Below are positions 45,823-54,695 of a stretch of DNA of 64,000 bases, one piece after another. This DNA comes from Mycobacterium paragordonae (GTDB lineage: Bacteria; Actinomycetota; Actinomycetes; Mycobacteriales; Mycobacteriaceae): contig NZ_CP025546.1 of NCBI RefSeq assembly GCF_003614435.1, positions 1,054,001 to 1,118,000 of the forward strand, read 5' to 3'. The notes under the pieces were generated by a model. That model worked only from the letters and a program-made list of their open reading frames with translations, did no database searches and had not been told where the DNA came from. Position numbers and translations under genes: made by a program. Each line of letters starts with the position of its first letter. The first letter of the stretch is position 1.

Positions 45823-46929
45823 ATGCGCTTACTTCCCGATCAGGATGAGCGCGATCTGGCCGCCCTGTGCCGCAGCCTGTTGGCCGCGCAGAGTCTCGAC
45901 GGCACGCACGTCCCGCCCACGCTTTTCAAGGCGCTTGCTGACTCCGGCCTGCTCGGCCTGGCGATCGGCGAGGAGTTCGGCGGCGCGGGCGGCACGTTGA
46001 GCGATCTCGGTATCTTCTGCCTCGAGACGGGGCGCGCGTTGTGCCCTAACGCCGTTCACAGCACCCTGCACGCCTCGTTGGCAATTGACTGGCTGGGCGG
46101 CCCTGCCGCGCGCGCCACCTGGTTGCCGCAGCTGACCTCCGGAACGTCGCGCGCCGCAACGGCACTGTGGAGTCCGCGCGACGCGTCCGTGCCGGATTCC
46201 GGCGTGCGCGGATTCGCCGCTGCGGACGGCCGGTGGCGGTTGTCCGGGGTGGCCGACTTCGTCGCCGACGCCGACCTCGCCGACCTGATCGTGGTCGCCG
46301 CGCAAACCGATTCTGCCACTGGCGTTTTCGTCATCGACATGTCGGCCGGCGGGATCATAGTCGAACCGCTGCCGATGATGGGTGGACACCGCGTCTGCAC
46401 GGTCACCTTCGACGACGTGCTGGTGGAGGACGACGAGCGGGTCCTGAGTGCCGATGTCTGCCGCAGTACGTTGCGTCGGGTGGCCAATGCCGCGGTGGCG
46501 TTGCTGTGTCTGGATCTGGTCGGGGTGGGTGAGGCGGTGCTGCAGCGCACCGTGGACCACACCACGATGCGTGAGCAATTCGGCCGGCCGATCGCATCGT
46601 TTCAGGCGGCTCAGCATCTGGTGGCCAACATGCGCATCGCGCTCTCGGCCGCGCGCCTGGCGGCGCAATCGGCGGTGTTCTGGATCGGGCGCGGTCGCAC
46701 CGCGACCCGCGAGACCGCCATCGCCAGGATGCACGCCGCCACCGTCAAGCAGATCACCCTGGACGGGCATCAACTGCACGGCGGGATGGGGTATGTCGTC
46801 GACACCGATCTGCACCTGTTCTCCGAACGCGCCCGGGTGCTGGCGACCTGGGGTGGTGGTGCCGATGAGGCCGCGAAATGGCTTGAGGAAGAGATGAATT
46901 GGGAAGGCAGAGATGGACAGCCTGATTGA
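45823..46929 (+). CDS. Acyl-CoA dehydrogenase, second subunit type
   Basis: A 368-residue FadE. The GEEFGGAGGTLSDL start, the middle region (FVIDMSAGGIIVEPL) and LHGGMGYVVDTDLHLFSERA near the end place it in the family; the FAD-binding loop of the upstream gene is poorly kept in the middle (AATALWSPRDASVPDSG), as expected if one subunit of the pair has degenerated. The ATG at 45823 is preferred over the frame from 45787, which lies inside the previous gene. Overlaps the next gene by 17 bp. Confidence 0.92.
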   Translation: MRLLPDQDERDLAALCRSLLAAQSLDGTHVPPTLFKALADSGLLGLAIGEEFGGAGGTLSDLGIFCLETGRALCPNAVHSTLHASLAIDWLGGPAARATWLPQLTSGTSRAATALWSPRDASVPDSGVRGFAAADGRWRLSGVADFVADADLADLIVVAAQTDSATGVFVIDMSAGGIIVEPLPMMGGHRVCTVTFDDVLVEDDERVLSADVCRSTLRRVANAAVALLCLDLVGVGEAVLQRTVDHTTMREQFGRPIASFQAAQHLVANMRIALSAARLAAQSAVFWIGRGRTATRETAIARMHAATVKQITLDGHQLHGGMGYVVDTDLHLFSERARVLATWGGGADEAAKWLEEEMNWEGRDGQPD

Positions 46930-47410
46930 CCCGGAGTCCGCCGCACGGGTCGGCACCGTGGTGGCGACCGCGACCGGGGAGGTGAACAAGCGGGACTGGC
47001 AACGCTGGGCCGCCGCCGTCGACGATCACAACCCGCTGTGGTTCGACACCGACTATGCCCGCTCGCACGGGTATCGCGACATCATCTGCCCGCCACTGTT
47101 TCTGCAGTACGCCATCCTCGGCGTGACCAAGCTGGGCGACCTGCGGCCCGACGGATCGTCCGGCGCAGTGACCGGCAGCCTGGCCTTCCCACGTGCCCCG
47201 CGGCGTATGGCCGGCGGCGAAAGCACCACCTTCCACGGGCCGGCCTACCACCGCGACGAGATCGAGATGGTGCGCACCATCGAGTCGATCGTGGAAAAGG
47301 AGGGCAGGTCAGGCAGATTCGTGTTGGTGACCTGGCGCGGCGAATACCGCAATCAGCGCCGCGAAATGATCGCCGAGGCCACCATGTCGATGATCGCCAG
47401 GCCCGCATGA
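46913..47410 (+). CDS. MaoC-like hydratase subunit, N-terminal type
   Basis: A 165-residue hot-dog fold protein like the MaoC part of ChsH2: NKRDWQRWAAAVDDHNPLWFDTDYARSHGYRDIICPPLF. The catalytic D-x4-H signature of hydratase 2 enzymes is not complete here, as expected when the partner subunit supplies it. It should pair with the next gene product to hydrate an enoyl-CoA with a bulky side chain. Its stop is overlapped by the next start (ATGA). Confidence 0.88.
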   Translation: MDSLIDPESAARVGTVVATATGEVNKRDWQRWAAAVDDHNPLWFDTDYARSHGYRDIICPPLFLQYAILGVTKLGDLRPDGSSGAVTGSLAFPRAPRRMAGGESTTFHGPAYHRDEIEMVRTIESIVEKEGRSGRFVLVTWRGEYRNQRREMIAEATMSMIARPA

Positions 47411-47832
47411 CCGGCCAGGTGTACCTCGAGGACGTCGAACCCGGTTACGCCATACCGGTGTTGGCCGTCACCGTGACCGAGACACAGATGTTCTTCTTCA
47501 GCGCCGCGACATACAACGGTCATCGCATCCACTACAACAAGGACTTTGCGCGCGACGCCGAAGGCTACGACAACGTGCTGGTGCAGGGCCCCCTGCAGGC
47601 AGCCCTGTTGTCGCGCGCACTCACCGACTGGGTCGGCGGTGCCGGTCGCCTGGTGTCGTTCTCGGTGCAGAACCGGGCCATCGCCTACCCCGGCCAGGAA
47701 TTGCGTTTCGGCGGCGTGGTCACCGGTAAGCGGGATCTGCTGGTAGACCTCGACATCTTCTGCCGGCGTGGGGACGACGTGCTGATGCCGGGGACCGCGA
47801 CCGTCGGATTGCCACGAAGGAACGCCTCGTGA
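47407..47832 (+). CDS. MaoC-like hydratase, catalytic-type subunit
   Basis: A 141-residue hot-dog protein like ChsH1. The hydratase region is AATYNGHRIHYNKDFAR, with candidates Asn and His for the catalytic pair (normally Asp and His), followed by the GYDNVLVQGPLQAALLSR helix. The ATG at 47407 overlaps the previous stop. An upstream frame to 47038 is a shadow in the previous gene. Its stop overlaps the GTG of the thiolase gene. Confidence 0.88.
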   Translation: MTGQVYLEDVEPGYAIPVLAVTVTETQMFFFSAATYNGHRIHYNKDFARDAEGYDNVLVQGPLQAALLSRALTDWVGGAGRLVSFSVQNRAIAYPGQELRFGGVVTGKRDLLVDLDIFCRRGDDVLMPGTATVGLPRRNAS

Positions 47833-49031
47833 CCGGACTGCGCGGCGAGGCCGCCATCATCGGAATCGCCGAACTACCGGCCGAAAAGCGCCAGAGCGCC
47901 CCGCCGTCGTTCACCCTCGATCAATATGCGCGGCTGGCCAGGCTGGTAATCGAGGACGCCGGAGTGAAGGCCGATGTGGTGAATGGTTTGTCGTGCCACG
48001 GCATCACGGAGTCGGACATGTTCGCCCCGGCCACCCTGTCGGAATATCTGGGCATCCCACTGGACTTCGGTGACCGCGTCGACCTGGGCGGGGCCACCGC
48101 CGCCGGCATGGTGTGGCGGGCCGCCGCCGCGGCCGAATTGGGCGTCTGCGACGCGGTGCTGGCGGTCGTCCCCGGATCGCAGGAGATTCCGCGCTCCGCA
48201 ACGCGTCCCGCCCGCACCCTGAGTTGGTACGGGGCGTCGAGCAACAACTACGGTTCGCCGCAGGCCGAGTTCGAGATCCCGTACGGCAACGTCGGCCAGA
48301 ACGCCCCGTATGCGCAGATCGCGCAGCGCTACGCGGCCGAATACGGTTATGACGCGGCCGCATTGGCGAAGATCGCGGTAGACCAGCGGACCAATGCCTG
48401 CGCCCACCCGGCGGCGGTGTTCCACGGCAAGCCGATCACCGTCGATGACGTGCTCAACAGTCCGGTGATCGCCGACCCCATCCACATGCTCGAAACGGTG
48501 ATGCGGGTGCAGGGCGGGGCCGGGGTGCTCATCGCCAACGCCGACGTCGCGCGAAGTTCCCGCCACCGCCCCGTCTGGATCAAGGGTTTCGGCGAGCACA
48601 TCCGATTCAAGACGCCCACCTACGCCGACGACCTGCTGCACACGCCGATGGCCCGGGCGGCCGAGAAGGCTTTTGCGATGGCAGGTTTGGGCCGCGAGGA
48701 CGTCGATGTCGCCTCGATCTACGACTGTTACACCATCACGGTGCTGATGACGTTGGAAGACGCCGGATTCTGCCGCAAGGGCGAGGGCATGGCGTGGTTG
48801 GGCCGGCACGATCTCACCTTCGGCGGCGACTTCCCGCTCAACACCGCCGGCGGTCAACTGTCCTACGGGCAGGCCGGCATGGCCGGCGGTATGCACCACG
48901 TGGTGGACGGGGCCCGTCAGATCATGGGCCGGGCCGAGGCCGCGCAGGTGCGCGACTGTGACACGGCGTTCGTGACCGGCAACGGCGGGATCATGAGTGA
49001 ACAGGTGGCGCTGGTGCTGGGGGGTGACTGA
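47829..49031 (+). CDS. Ltp2-like thiolase-fold lipid-transfer protein / aldolase
   Basis: A 400-residue thiolase superfamily protein. It has the DLGGATAAGMVWRAAAAAELG nucleophile-elbow region, AEFEIPYGNVGQNAPYAQIAQRYAAEYG, DVASIYDCYTITVLMTLEDAG and the glycine-rich close GNGGIMSEQVALVLGG. Ltp2 is a retro-aldolase releasing propionyl-CoA from the steroid side chain when joined to a DUF35 protein; the next gene encodes one. GTG start in the MaoC stop. Confidence 0.92.
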   Translation: MTGLRGEAAIIGIAELPAEKRQSAPPSFTLDQYARLARLVIEDAGVKADVVNGLSCHGITESDMFAPATLSEYLGIPLDFGDRVDLGGATAAGMVWRAAAAAELGVCDAVLAVVPGSQEIPRSATRPARTLSWYGASSNNYGSPQAEFEIPYGNVGQNAPYAQIAQRYAAEYGYDAAALAKIAVDQRTNACAHPAAVFHGKPITVDDVLNSPVIADPIHMLETVMRVQGGAGVLIANADVARSSRHRPVWIKGFGEHIRFKTPTYADDLLHTPMARAAEKAFAMAGLGREDVDVASIYDCYTITVLMTLEDAGFCRKGEGMAWLGRHDLTFGGDFPLNTAGGQLSYGQAGMAGGMHHVVDGARQIMGRAEAAQVRDCDTAFVTGNGGIMSEQVALVLGGD

Positions 49032-49032
49032 G

Positions 49033-49449
49033 ATGACCGAGCCGCGCCCGCTGCCCGAGCCGACACCGGTCTCGCAGCCGTTCTGGGACGCGTTGCGCGA
49101 GCACCGTATTCGGATCCAGTACTCGCCGTCGTCGGACAGTTACGTCTTCTACCCGCGCACCCTGGCACCCGGGACTCTCGCCGACGATCTGGAATGGCGG
49201 GACATCGACGGTGCCGGAACGCTGTACACCTACACCGTCGCCCGCCGCCCGACCGGGCCGCCCTGGGCCGAACACCTGCCGCAGCTGCTCGCGGTCGTGC
49301 AGTGGGATGCCGGGCCGCGGATCAGCACCGAACTGGTCGATATGGAGCCCGAAGAGATTCGCATCGGGATGCGGGTGTCGCCGGTTTTCCACGACGTTCC
49401 CGGCCAGCCGATGACGTTGTTGTACTACACCAAAGAGACTGGTAAGTAA
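49033..49449 (+). CDS. DUF35 OB-fold protein lacking the zinc ribbon
   Basis: A 138-residue protein with the DUF35 pattern: PVSQPFWDALREHRIRIQYSPSSDSYVFYPR, then a GAGTLYTYTVARRP strand and the OB core. The four cysteines that normally bind zinc between these parts are absent; the protein has no cysteine at all. It should dock to the Ltp2-like protein. In the cholesterol igr operon this domain is fused to the MaoC protein ChsH2; here it is a separate gene. The stop overlaps the next ATG (TAATG). Confidence 0.88.
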   Translation: MTEPRPLPEPTPVSQPFWDALREHRIRIQYSPSSDSYVFYPRTLAPGTLADDLEWRDIDGAGTLYTYTVARRPTGPPWAEHLPQLLAVVQWDAGPRISTELVDMEPEEIRIGMRVSPVFHDVPGQPMTLLYYTKETGK

Positions 49450-51032
49450 TGCCTTTCGAGACTATCCAGCAGCTGTTACGTTCTCGCATGGAAGACGACG
49501 GCGTCGCGGTCGCGCACGGTGATCAAACGTGGACGTGGCGCGAGCACCTCGCTGAGGCATCGGCGGAGGCGTCCTTACTGCTCGGGCTGATGGCAGATGA
49601 CCGTCCGCTGCATGTCGGGGCGCTGCTGGGAAATTCTCCGGCGATGTTGCGGTCGATGGCGGCGGCGGCGCTGGGCGGATATGTGTTGTGCGGCATCAAC
49701 ACCACCCGGCGCGGGGAGGGGTTGGCCGCCGACGTCCGCCGGGCTGACTGTCAGATCTTGCTGGTCGACACCGGGCACCGAGGCCTGCTGGACGGTGTGG
49801 ACCTGACCGGAGTGACCGGCGTGAACGTCATTGACGTCGACGCTACGAGTTATCGGAACTCGGTGGCGGCCGCGAAACCGCTTGTGCCCGTTGAGGTGAG
49901 CGGCGCCGATCCGGTGGTGATCATCTTCACGTCCGGCACCAGTGGTGACCCGAAGGCGGTCCGGTTCGCGCACGCGATGGGGGTCATGTGCGGTGCCAGC
50001 CTGGTCGAGCGCTTCGGATTGGCCTCCGACGACGTGTGTTACCTGTCCATGCCGTTGTTTCACTCCAACGGGGTGGCGGCGGGCTGGACAGTGGCGATCT
50101 CCTGTGGCGCGACCATGGTGCCGGCCAAGTTCTCGCCGTCGCGGTTCCTGGCGGAGATCCGCCGCTACGGGGTGACCTACATGAACTACGTCGGCAAGCC
50201 GTTGGCTCTGGTTCTTGCCACCCCCGAGCAGCCCGATGACGCCGACAACCCACTTCGCGCGGCGTTCGGCAACGAGGCCACCGAACACGATCTCGACCGG
50301 TTCGCGCGACGTTTCGGTTGCCGGGTGGTGGACAGCTTCGGCTCCAGCGAGTTCGCCGTCGTCGTGATGCGTGAGGACGGCACCCCACCGGGATCGATCG
50401 GCAAGGGGTATCCCGGCGTCAGCGTGTACCACTCGGAGACCGTAACGGAATGCGCGCCAGCGGTTTTCGACGAGCACGGGGCCCTGGTCAACTTCGACGA
50501 GGCCGTCGGCGAACTGGTCAACACCTTCGGTGCCGGCGGATTCACCGGCTACTACAACGACGCCGATGCCACCGATGAGCGGATGCGCCACGGCATGTAC
50601 TGGTCGGGCGACCTCGCCTACCGGGACGCCGATGGCTGGATCTACCTCGCCGGGCGCACCGCGGACTGGATGCGGGTCGACGGGGAGAATCTGGCGGCTG
50701 GTCCCATCGAGCGGGTGTTGCAGCGGTTGCCGGAGATCAACCACGTCGCTGTGTACGCGGTGCCCGACGACAGTGTCGGCGACCAGGTGATGGCGGCGAT
50801 CGTGTTGAACAACGGAGCGACGCTGACCCCCCGGCAGTTCGGCGACTTCCTCGCTGCGCAATCCGACCTCTCGCCGAAGGCCTGGCCCCGGTACGTGCGG
50901 ATCTCCGCGGCGCTCCCGCGCACCGCCACCAACAAGATTCTCAAACGCGAACTCATCGCCGAGGGCCCGACTGCGGGGGACGGAGTGCTGTGGCAGCGAG
51001 AGGCGAGGGGTCTTCGCTACCGTGCGGGTTAG
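49449..51032 (+). CDS. Acyl-CoA synthetase (FadD17-like)
   Basis: A 527-residue adenylate-forming enzyme. Core motifs are VIIFTSGTSGDPKAVRF, DSFGSSEFAVVV, MYWSGDLAYRDADGWIYLAG and the lysine region RTATNKILKRELI. It resembles FadD17, one of the steroid side-chain ligases of mycobacteria, in the TSGTSGDPKAVRF variant. It most likely makes the acyl-CoA used by the FadE, MaoC and Ltp genes before it; the last gene of the string. Confidence 0.9.
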   Translation: MPFETIQQLLRSRMEDDGVAVAHGDQTWTWREHLAEASAEASLLLGLMADDRPLHVGALLGNSPAMLRSMAAAALGGYVLCGINTTRRGEGLAADVRRADCQILLVDTGHRGLLDGVDLTGVTGVNVIDVDATSYRNSVAAAKPLVPVEVSGADPVVIIFTSGTSGDPKAVRFAHAMGVMCGASLVERFGLASDDVCYLSMPLFHSNGVAAGWTVAISCGATMVPAKFSPSRFLAEIRRYGVTYMNYVGKPLALVLATPEQPDDADNPLRAAFGNEATEHDLDRFARRFGCRVVDSFGSSEFAVVVMREDGTPPGSIGKGYPGVSVYHSETVTECAPAVFDEHGALVNFDEAVGELVNTFGAGGFTGYYNDADATDERMRHGMYWSGDLAYRDADGWIYLAGRTADWMRVDGENLAAGPIERVLQRLPEINHVAVYAVPDDSVGDQVMAAIVLNNGATLTPRQFGDFLAAQSDLSPKAWPRYVRISAALPRTATNKILKRELIAEGPTAGDGVLWQREARGLRYRAG

Positions 51033-51070
51033 GGCAAGATGAGTGTGACCCGTAGAGGGGGGCGGAGGCT

Positions 51071-52024
51071 GTGAACTCTCTCGACTTTGACAGTTGCGAC
51101 CTGGGCGAGACCGAAGAATTCCTGGTGCGCAACTACACCGCGATGCGTATCGGGGCCAACGGTGAAAATCGCCGCGCCCGCATTCAGCGGCGGTGGGCGG
51201 GTCCCGTCACCTTCGACGAGCTGTCGTTCAGTTACGACATGAGCTACAACGCCGACCCGTTGGGCAAGATCCTGTTGTGCCGGGTACACAGCGGGCGGAT
51301 CCTGGAGAATTTCATCGGAGAACCCCAAGATGTGTTCGCTCCCGGCGACGTGACCTTGTTCTCGCCGCCCGAACTGCCTTATTCCGGGCAGGTCTGCCGG
51401 GCCGCCTACGACCTCACAGGGTTGCATCCGACGTTGCTGGACCGCACCGCCAACAGTGCCCCCGGCGCCCGGAACGAGCCGGTGCGATTGACCGGTCATC
51501 GGCCCGTCACGGCCGCGGCCGGCCGACGACTGAGCGCCGTCATCGACTACCTGCGTGACCATGTTCTGTCCGACCCGGTTGCCTGTGCGTCGCCGCTGGT
51601 CAGCGGCACCTTTGCGGCCCATCTCGCGGCCGCGGTGCTGGCTGCCCTCCCGAGCAACGCCTTGCTCGATCCCACTCCCACCGACCGCCGGGACGCCGCC
51701 AAACCGGTGCTGCTGCGGCGGGTGATTGCGTTCATCGAGGAGAACGCGCACCGGGACATCATGCTGGGCGATATCGCCGACCACGTCTACGTAACGCCGC
51801 GGACCCTGCAGTACATGTTCCGTCACCACCTGGACTGCACGCCCATGGACTACCTGCGTCGGGTCCGGCTGCATCGCGCCCACCACGAGTTGCTCATTGG
51901 GACACGTGAGTCCGCCACCGTCACGCAGATCGCCAATCGATGGGGTTTCGCCCACGTGGGCAGGTTCGCCGCCTATTACCGGCAGATCTACGGACGCTCA
52001 CCGCACGACACATTGCGCAACTGA
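51071..52024 (+). CDS. AraC-family transcriptional regulator
   Basis: A 317-residue regulator. The N-terminal half (residues 1-190) resembles AraC-binding-like domains; the C-terminal part is the two-HTH AraC domain (RRVIAFIEENAHRDIMLGDIADHVYVTPRTLQYMFRHHL, then WGFAHVGRFAAYYRQIYGRSPHD). The GTG start has GGAGG upstream. Being 38 bp after the FadD gene it is probably in the same transcript and controls the catabolic string, perhaps by a steroid or acyl-CoA effector. Confidence 0.93.
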   Translation: MNSLDFDSCDLGETEEFLVRNYTAMRIGANGENRRARIQRRWAGPVTFDELSFSYDMSYNADPLGKILLCRVHSGRILENFIGEPQDVFAPGDVTLFSPPELPYSGQVCRAAYDLTGLHPTLLDRTANSAPGARNEPVRLTGHRPVTAAAGRRLSAVIDYLRDHVLSDPVACASPLVSGTFAAHLAAAVLAALPSNALLDPTPTDRRDAAKPVLLRRVIAFIEENAHRDIMLGDIADHVYVTPRTLQYMFRHHLDCTPMDYLRRVRLHRAHHELLIGTRESATVTQIANRWGFAHVGRFAAYYRQIYGRSPHDTLRN

Positions 52025-52788
52025 GACGGTGGCTCACCGGCCCCTTCGTCGGGGTGCTCGAGTCCGATGATCTTCTCCGCGATGTGCACGAGCTTGGTAT
52101 TGGATTCCTGAGACAACCTGCGCAGCATGGTGAAGGCGGCGATGGCGCTGATGTCGAAGCGCTCCATCAGGATGCCCTTGGCCTGGCCGATGACGTCTCG
52201 GCTGGCCAGCGCGGCGCGGAAGTGCTGGTTGTTGCGGATTGCGTTCCACGCCAGGCTGGTATGCGCCGCGTAGATCAGGCCGAGCTCGACGGCTTCGTCG
52301 TTGAAAGCCCACGGGGAGTCCGCGTAGAAGCTGATCGCGGCGGGCGCCGTTTCGTCCGCGAACAGCGGAAACGACACCATCGAGCGAATTCCGGTTCGGC
52401 CCAGTGCCGCGTCTCGATAGCGTGGCCAGCGCTGATCGGCGGCCAGGTTGTCGACGCGGATGGTGCGCCGCTCCCAGGCCGCGGCCAGGCAAGGGCCCTG
52501 ACCGACGTCGTGCTGCGCGGCGTCCGACAGGGCGGGGTCGCGATGGCTGGCGGCCAACGTGCGGACCGTCCCGCAGTCGTCGAAGACGGTGACACCGAGG
52601 TACTGGGTGCCCGGTACCGCCGCCACCGTGATCGCGATGATGTCGCGCAACACCGTCCCGAAGTCCGCCCCGCGGCTCCGCTGCAACTCGTCGACCAGCC
52701 TGAGCACCGCGTAAATGCTTTGATGTTCGGTCGACAGACTCTGTTCAGCTACTTCCGATAACCGCGAGCCGACGTCGTGGCCCCTCAC
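51988..52788 (-). CDS. GAF-ANTAR regulatory protein
   Basis: A 266-residue protein. A GAF domain covers about residues 35-170 (GTQYLGVTVFDDCGTVRTL to YAAHTSLAWNAI), and the C-terminal ANTAR helix bundle follows (ASRDVIGQAKGILMERFDISAIAAFTMLRRLSQESNTKL). ANTAR domains bind dual stem-loops in nascent RNA and prevent termination. GGAGGG lies 5 bp before the GTG at 52788, so this start is preferred over the GTG at 52821. It overlaps the AraC gene end by 37 bp, tail to tail. Confidence 0.9.
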   Translation of the reverse strand: MRGHDVGSRLSEVAEQSLSTEHQSIYAVLRLVDELQRSRGADFGTVLRDIIAITVAAVPGTQYLGVTVFDDCGTVRTLAASHRDPALSDAAQHDVGQGPCLAAAWERRTIRVDNLAADQRWPRYRDAALGRTGIRSMVSFPLFADETAPAAISFYADSPWAFNDEAVELGLIYAAHTSLAWNAIRNNQHFRAALASRDVIGQAKGILMERFDISAIAAFTMLRRLSQESNTKLVHIAEKIIGLEHPDEGAGEPPSQLRNVSCGERP

Positions 52789-52990
52789 GATTTCCCTCCA
52801 GCACTCGGTGGCTGCATCCACACCGGATTATCCAGGCAACCGATGGCGCCGACAACCTCCGCCGGCCGCCGAAATGACGCCGCGCGCAGCCCCGGATCAG
52901 CACGAAAAGTTGTGGCACCGGTCCTTTCGCAGCCAGTAGCCGTCAGAAGGCCGTCGCGCGATTTTCGCGGAAAGGATTTCCGCCGCTGGC

Positions 52991-54253
52991 TCAGTTTTCG
53001 TATTTTGGCTGCCCGCCGCAACCGCCCTGATACTCGACCGGCCAATGCTTGATGCCGGTGATGAACGGTGACCGCAGTCGCTCCGGATCCCCGGCCGACG
53101 CCAGATCGGGCATGGTGTCGGCGATCGCATTGAACATCAGGTCGATGGTCATGCGCGCCAGGTTGGCGCCGATGCAGTAGTGCGCTCCGGTACCGCCGAA
53201 ACCGACGTGTGGGTTCGGGCTGCGCAGGATGTCGAACCGGTAAGGGTCCGCGAAAACGTCCTCGTCGAAGTTGGCCGACCGGTAGAACATCACCAACCGC
53301 TGGCCCTTCTTGATGGCCACCCCACCAAGTGCGGTGTCCGCCAACGCAGTTCGCTGGAACGCGGTGATCGGCGTGGCCCAGCGGATGATCTCGTCGGCGG
53401 TGGTGGCGGGGCGATGAGCTTTGAACAGCTCCCACTGCTCCGGAAAGTCGGTGAAGGCCATCATGCCTTGCGTGATCGAGTTTCGGGTCGTCTCGTTGCC
53501 GGCGATGGCCAGCGTGACCACGAACATGCCGAATTCGGCCTCGGTGAGCCGCTGGCCGTCGGCGTCGGCCCGGATCAGCGTGGTCACGATGTCATCACCG
53601 GGCTCCGTCGCCCTGCGTTCGGCCAATTGCATGGCGTACCACATCATTTCGGCCGCCGAGGTCAGCGAGTCGTGGTCGGCGAATTCCGGGTCGTCGGCGC
53701 CGATCATCTGATTGGACCAGTCGAACAGCTTGTCGCGATCCTCGGCCGGAACGCCGAGCAACCCGGCGATCGCCTGCAACGGCAGCTCGCACGCCACCTG
53801 CCTGACGAAGTCACCCGAACCCTGTGCCGCAGCCTGGGCGGCGATCTGGCGGGCACGCTCGGCAAGATCGGCGCGCAAGCGTTCTACGGCGCGGGGGGTG
53901 AACCCGCGCGCGATGATTTTGCGTAGGCGGCTGTGCTCGGGGTCGTCCATCATGATCATCGATGCCCGCCCGAGCTCGATTTGGGCCTGCGCCGCCTCCT
54001 GCGGGTAACGCGGCACCACGGATTTCTCGGCCGACGAGAAGACGTCGCTGCGCAGCGAGACCTCGCGAACGTCACAGTGCTTGCTCACCACCCAGTAGCC
54101 GCCGTCGCCGAAGCCGCCCTGATCGAGCGGCTGGTCGTTCCACCAGATCGGCGCAGTGGCGCGCAGCTCCGCGAGCTCTTGAACCGGCAACCGGTGCGCA
54201 TAAATGTCGGGGTCGGTGAAATCGAATCCTGGCGGCAGGTTCGGGGCGGCCAT
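52991..54253 (-). CDS. CYP125-family cytochrome P450 (steroid side-chain hydroxylase paralogue)
   Basis: A 420-residue P450. The N-terminus PNLPPGFDFTDPDIYAHRLPV and long stretches after it are nearly those of M. tuberculosis CYP125, which oxidises the terminal (C26) methyl of cholest-4-en-3-one. The haem ligand is Cys360 in FGGTGAHYCIGA, the I-helix AGNETTRNS is at 251-259 and the ExxR is EIIR (288-291). Its C-terminus is longer by a few residues (GGCGGQPKYEN). Its place near a side-chain degradation string argues for a related steroid substrate. Confidence 0.93.
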   Translation of the reverse strand: MAAPNLPPGFDFTDPDIYAHRLPVQELAELRATAPIWWNDQPLDQGGFGDGGYWVVSKHCDVREVSLRSDVFSSAEKSVVPRYPQEAAQAQIELGRASMIMMDDPEHSRLRKIIARGFTPRAVERLRADLAERARQIAAQAAAQGSGDFVRQVACELPLQAIAGLLGVPAEDRDKLFDWSNQMIGADDPEFADHDSLTSAAEMMWYAMQLAERRATEPGDDIVTTLIRADADGQRLTEAEFGMFVVTLAIAGNETTRNSITQGMMAFTDFPEQWELFKAHRPATTADEIIRWATPITAFQRTALADTALGGVAIKKGQRLVMFYRSANFDEDVFADPYRFDILRSPNPHVGFGGTGAHYCIGANLARMTIDLMFNAIADTMPDLASAGDPERLRSPFITGIKHWPVEYQGGCGGQPKYEN

Positions 54254-54381
54254 CGCGTGGCTCCTTCAAGGCTCCTCGGGGAGGGTTATGGCGATGCTAT
54301 CGGCGGCCCCGTGCATGAGCGCAAGAGTTTCGCAAGAAATCCGCGAACATCGGGCAAGCACACGGCGGCACCCTGGGAACC

Positions 54382-54690
54382 ATGAAAATCGCGGCGAAAC
54401 TCATTGCAGGACTGGCGGCCGTCCTGCTGCTGACGGCAAGCCCCGCGCACGCCGACGCGCAGTCCGATGTGCAGGAGCTGCAGCGGCAGACGTCTGAATT
54501 GCATGCGAACTGGGACAACCTCTCCCAGGCGCAGCGAAATCAGCAGCTGACTGCGCTACAGCGGCAGGCGACCATCGTTCAGGGCGAAGTGGATAACCTG
54601 CCTCCGGAGCAACGGCCCGAGATCCAGGCCAGGCTGACGCAGGTGACCTTCGAGCTGGCCGACATCCTGCGCAAGGTCTGGCCCTATTGA
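54382..54690 (+). CDS. Small exported helical protein
   Basis: A 102-residue secreted protein. MKIAAKLIAGLAAVLLLTAS begins a signal peptide ending SPAHA. The mature part is almost wholly helical, with heptad-like repeats (SDVQELQRQTSELHANWDNL, QRQATIVQGEVDNLPPEQRPEIQARL). No cysteine is left. It is not one I recognise. It is alone on its strand and converges with the FUSC gene at 5 bp. Confidence 0.75.
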   Translation: MKIAAKLIAGLAAVLLLTASPAHADAQSDVQELQRQTSELHANWDNLSQAQRNQQLTALQRQATIVQGEVDNLPPEQRPEIQARLTQVTFELADILRKVWPY

Positions 54691-54695
54691 TGACA

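Noticed and set aside
52789..52990. Possible short gene upstream of the GAF-ANTAR gene (frame 52777-53052)
   Set aside because: The frame is Arg/Pro rich, overlaps the P450 end on the other strand and has no ribosome site; the gap is taken as a promoter region.
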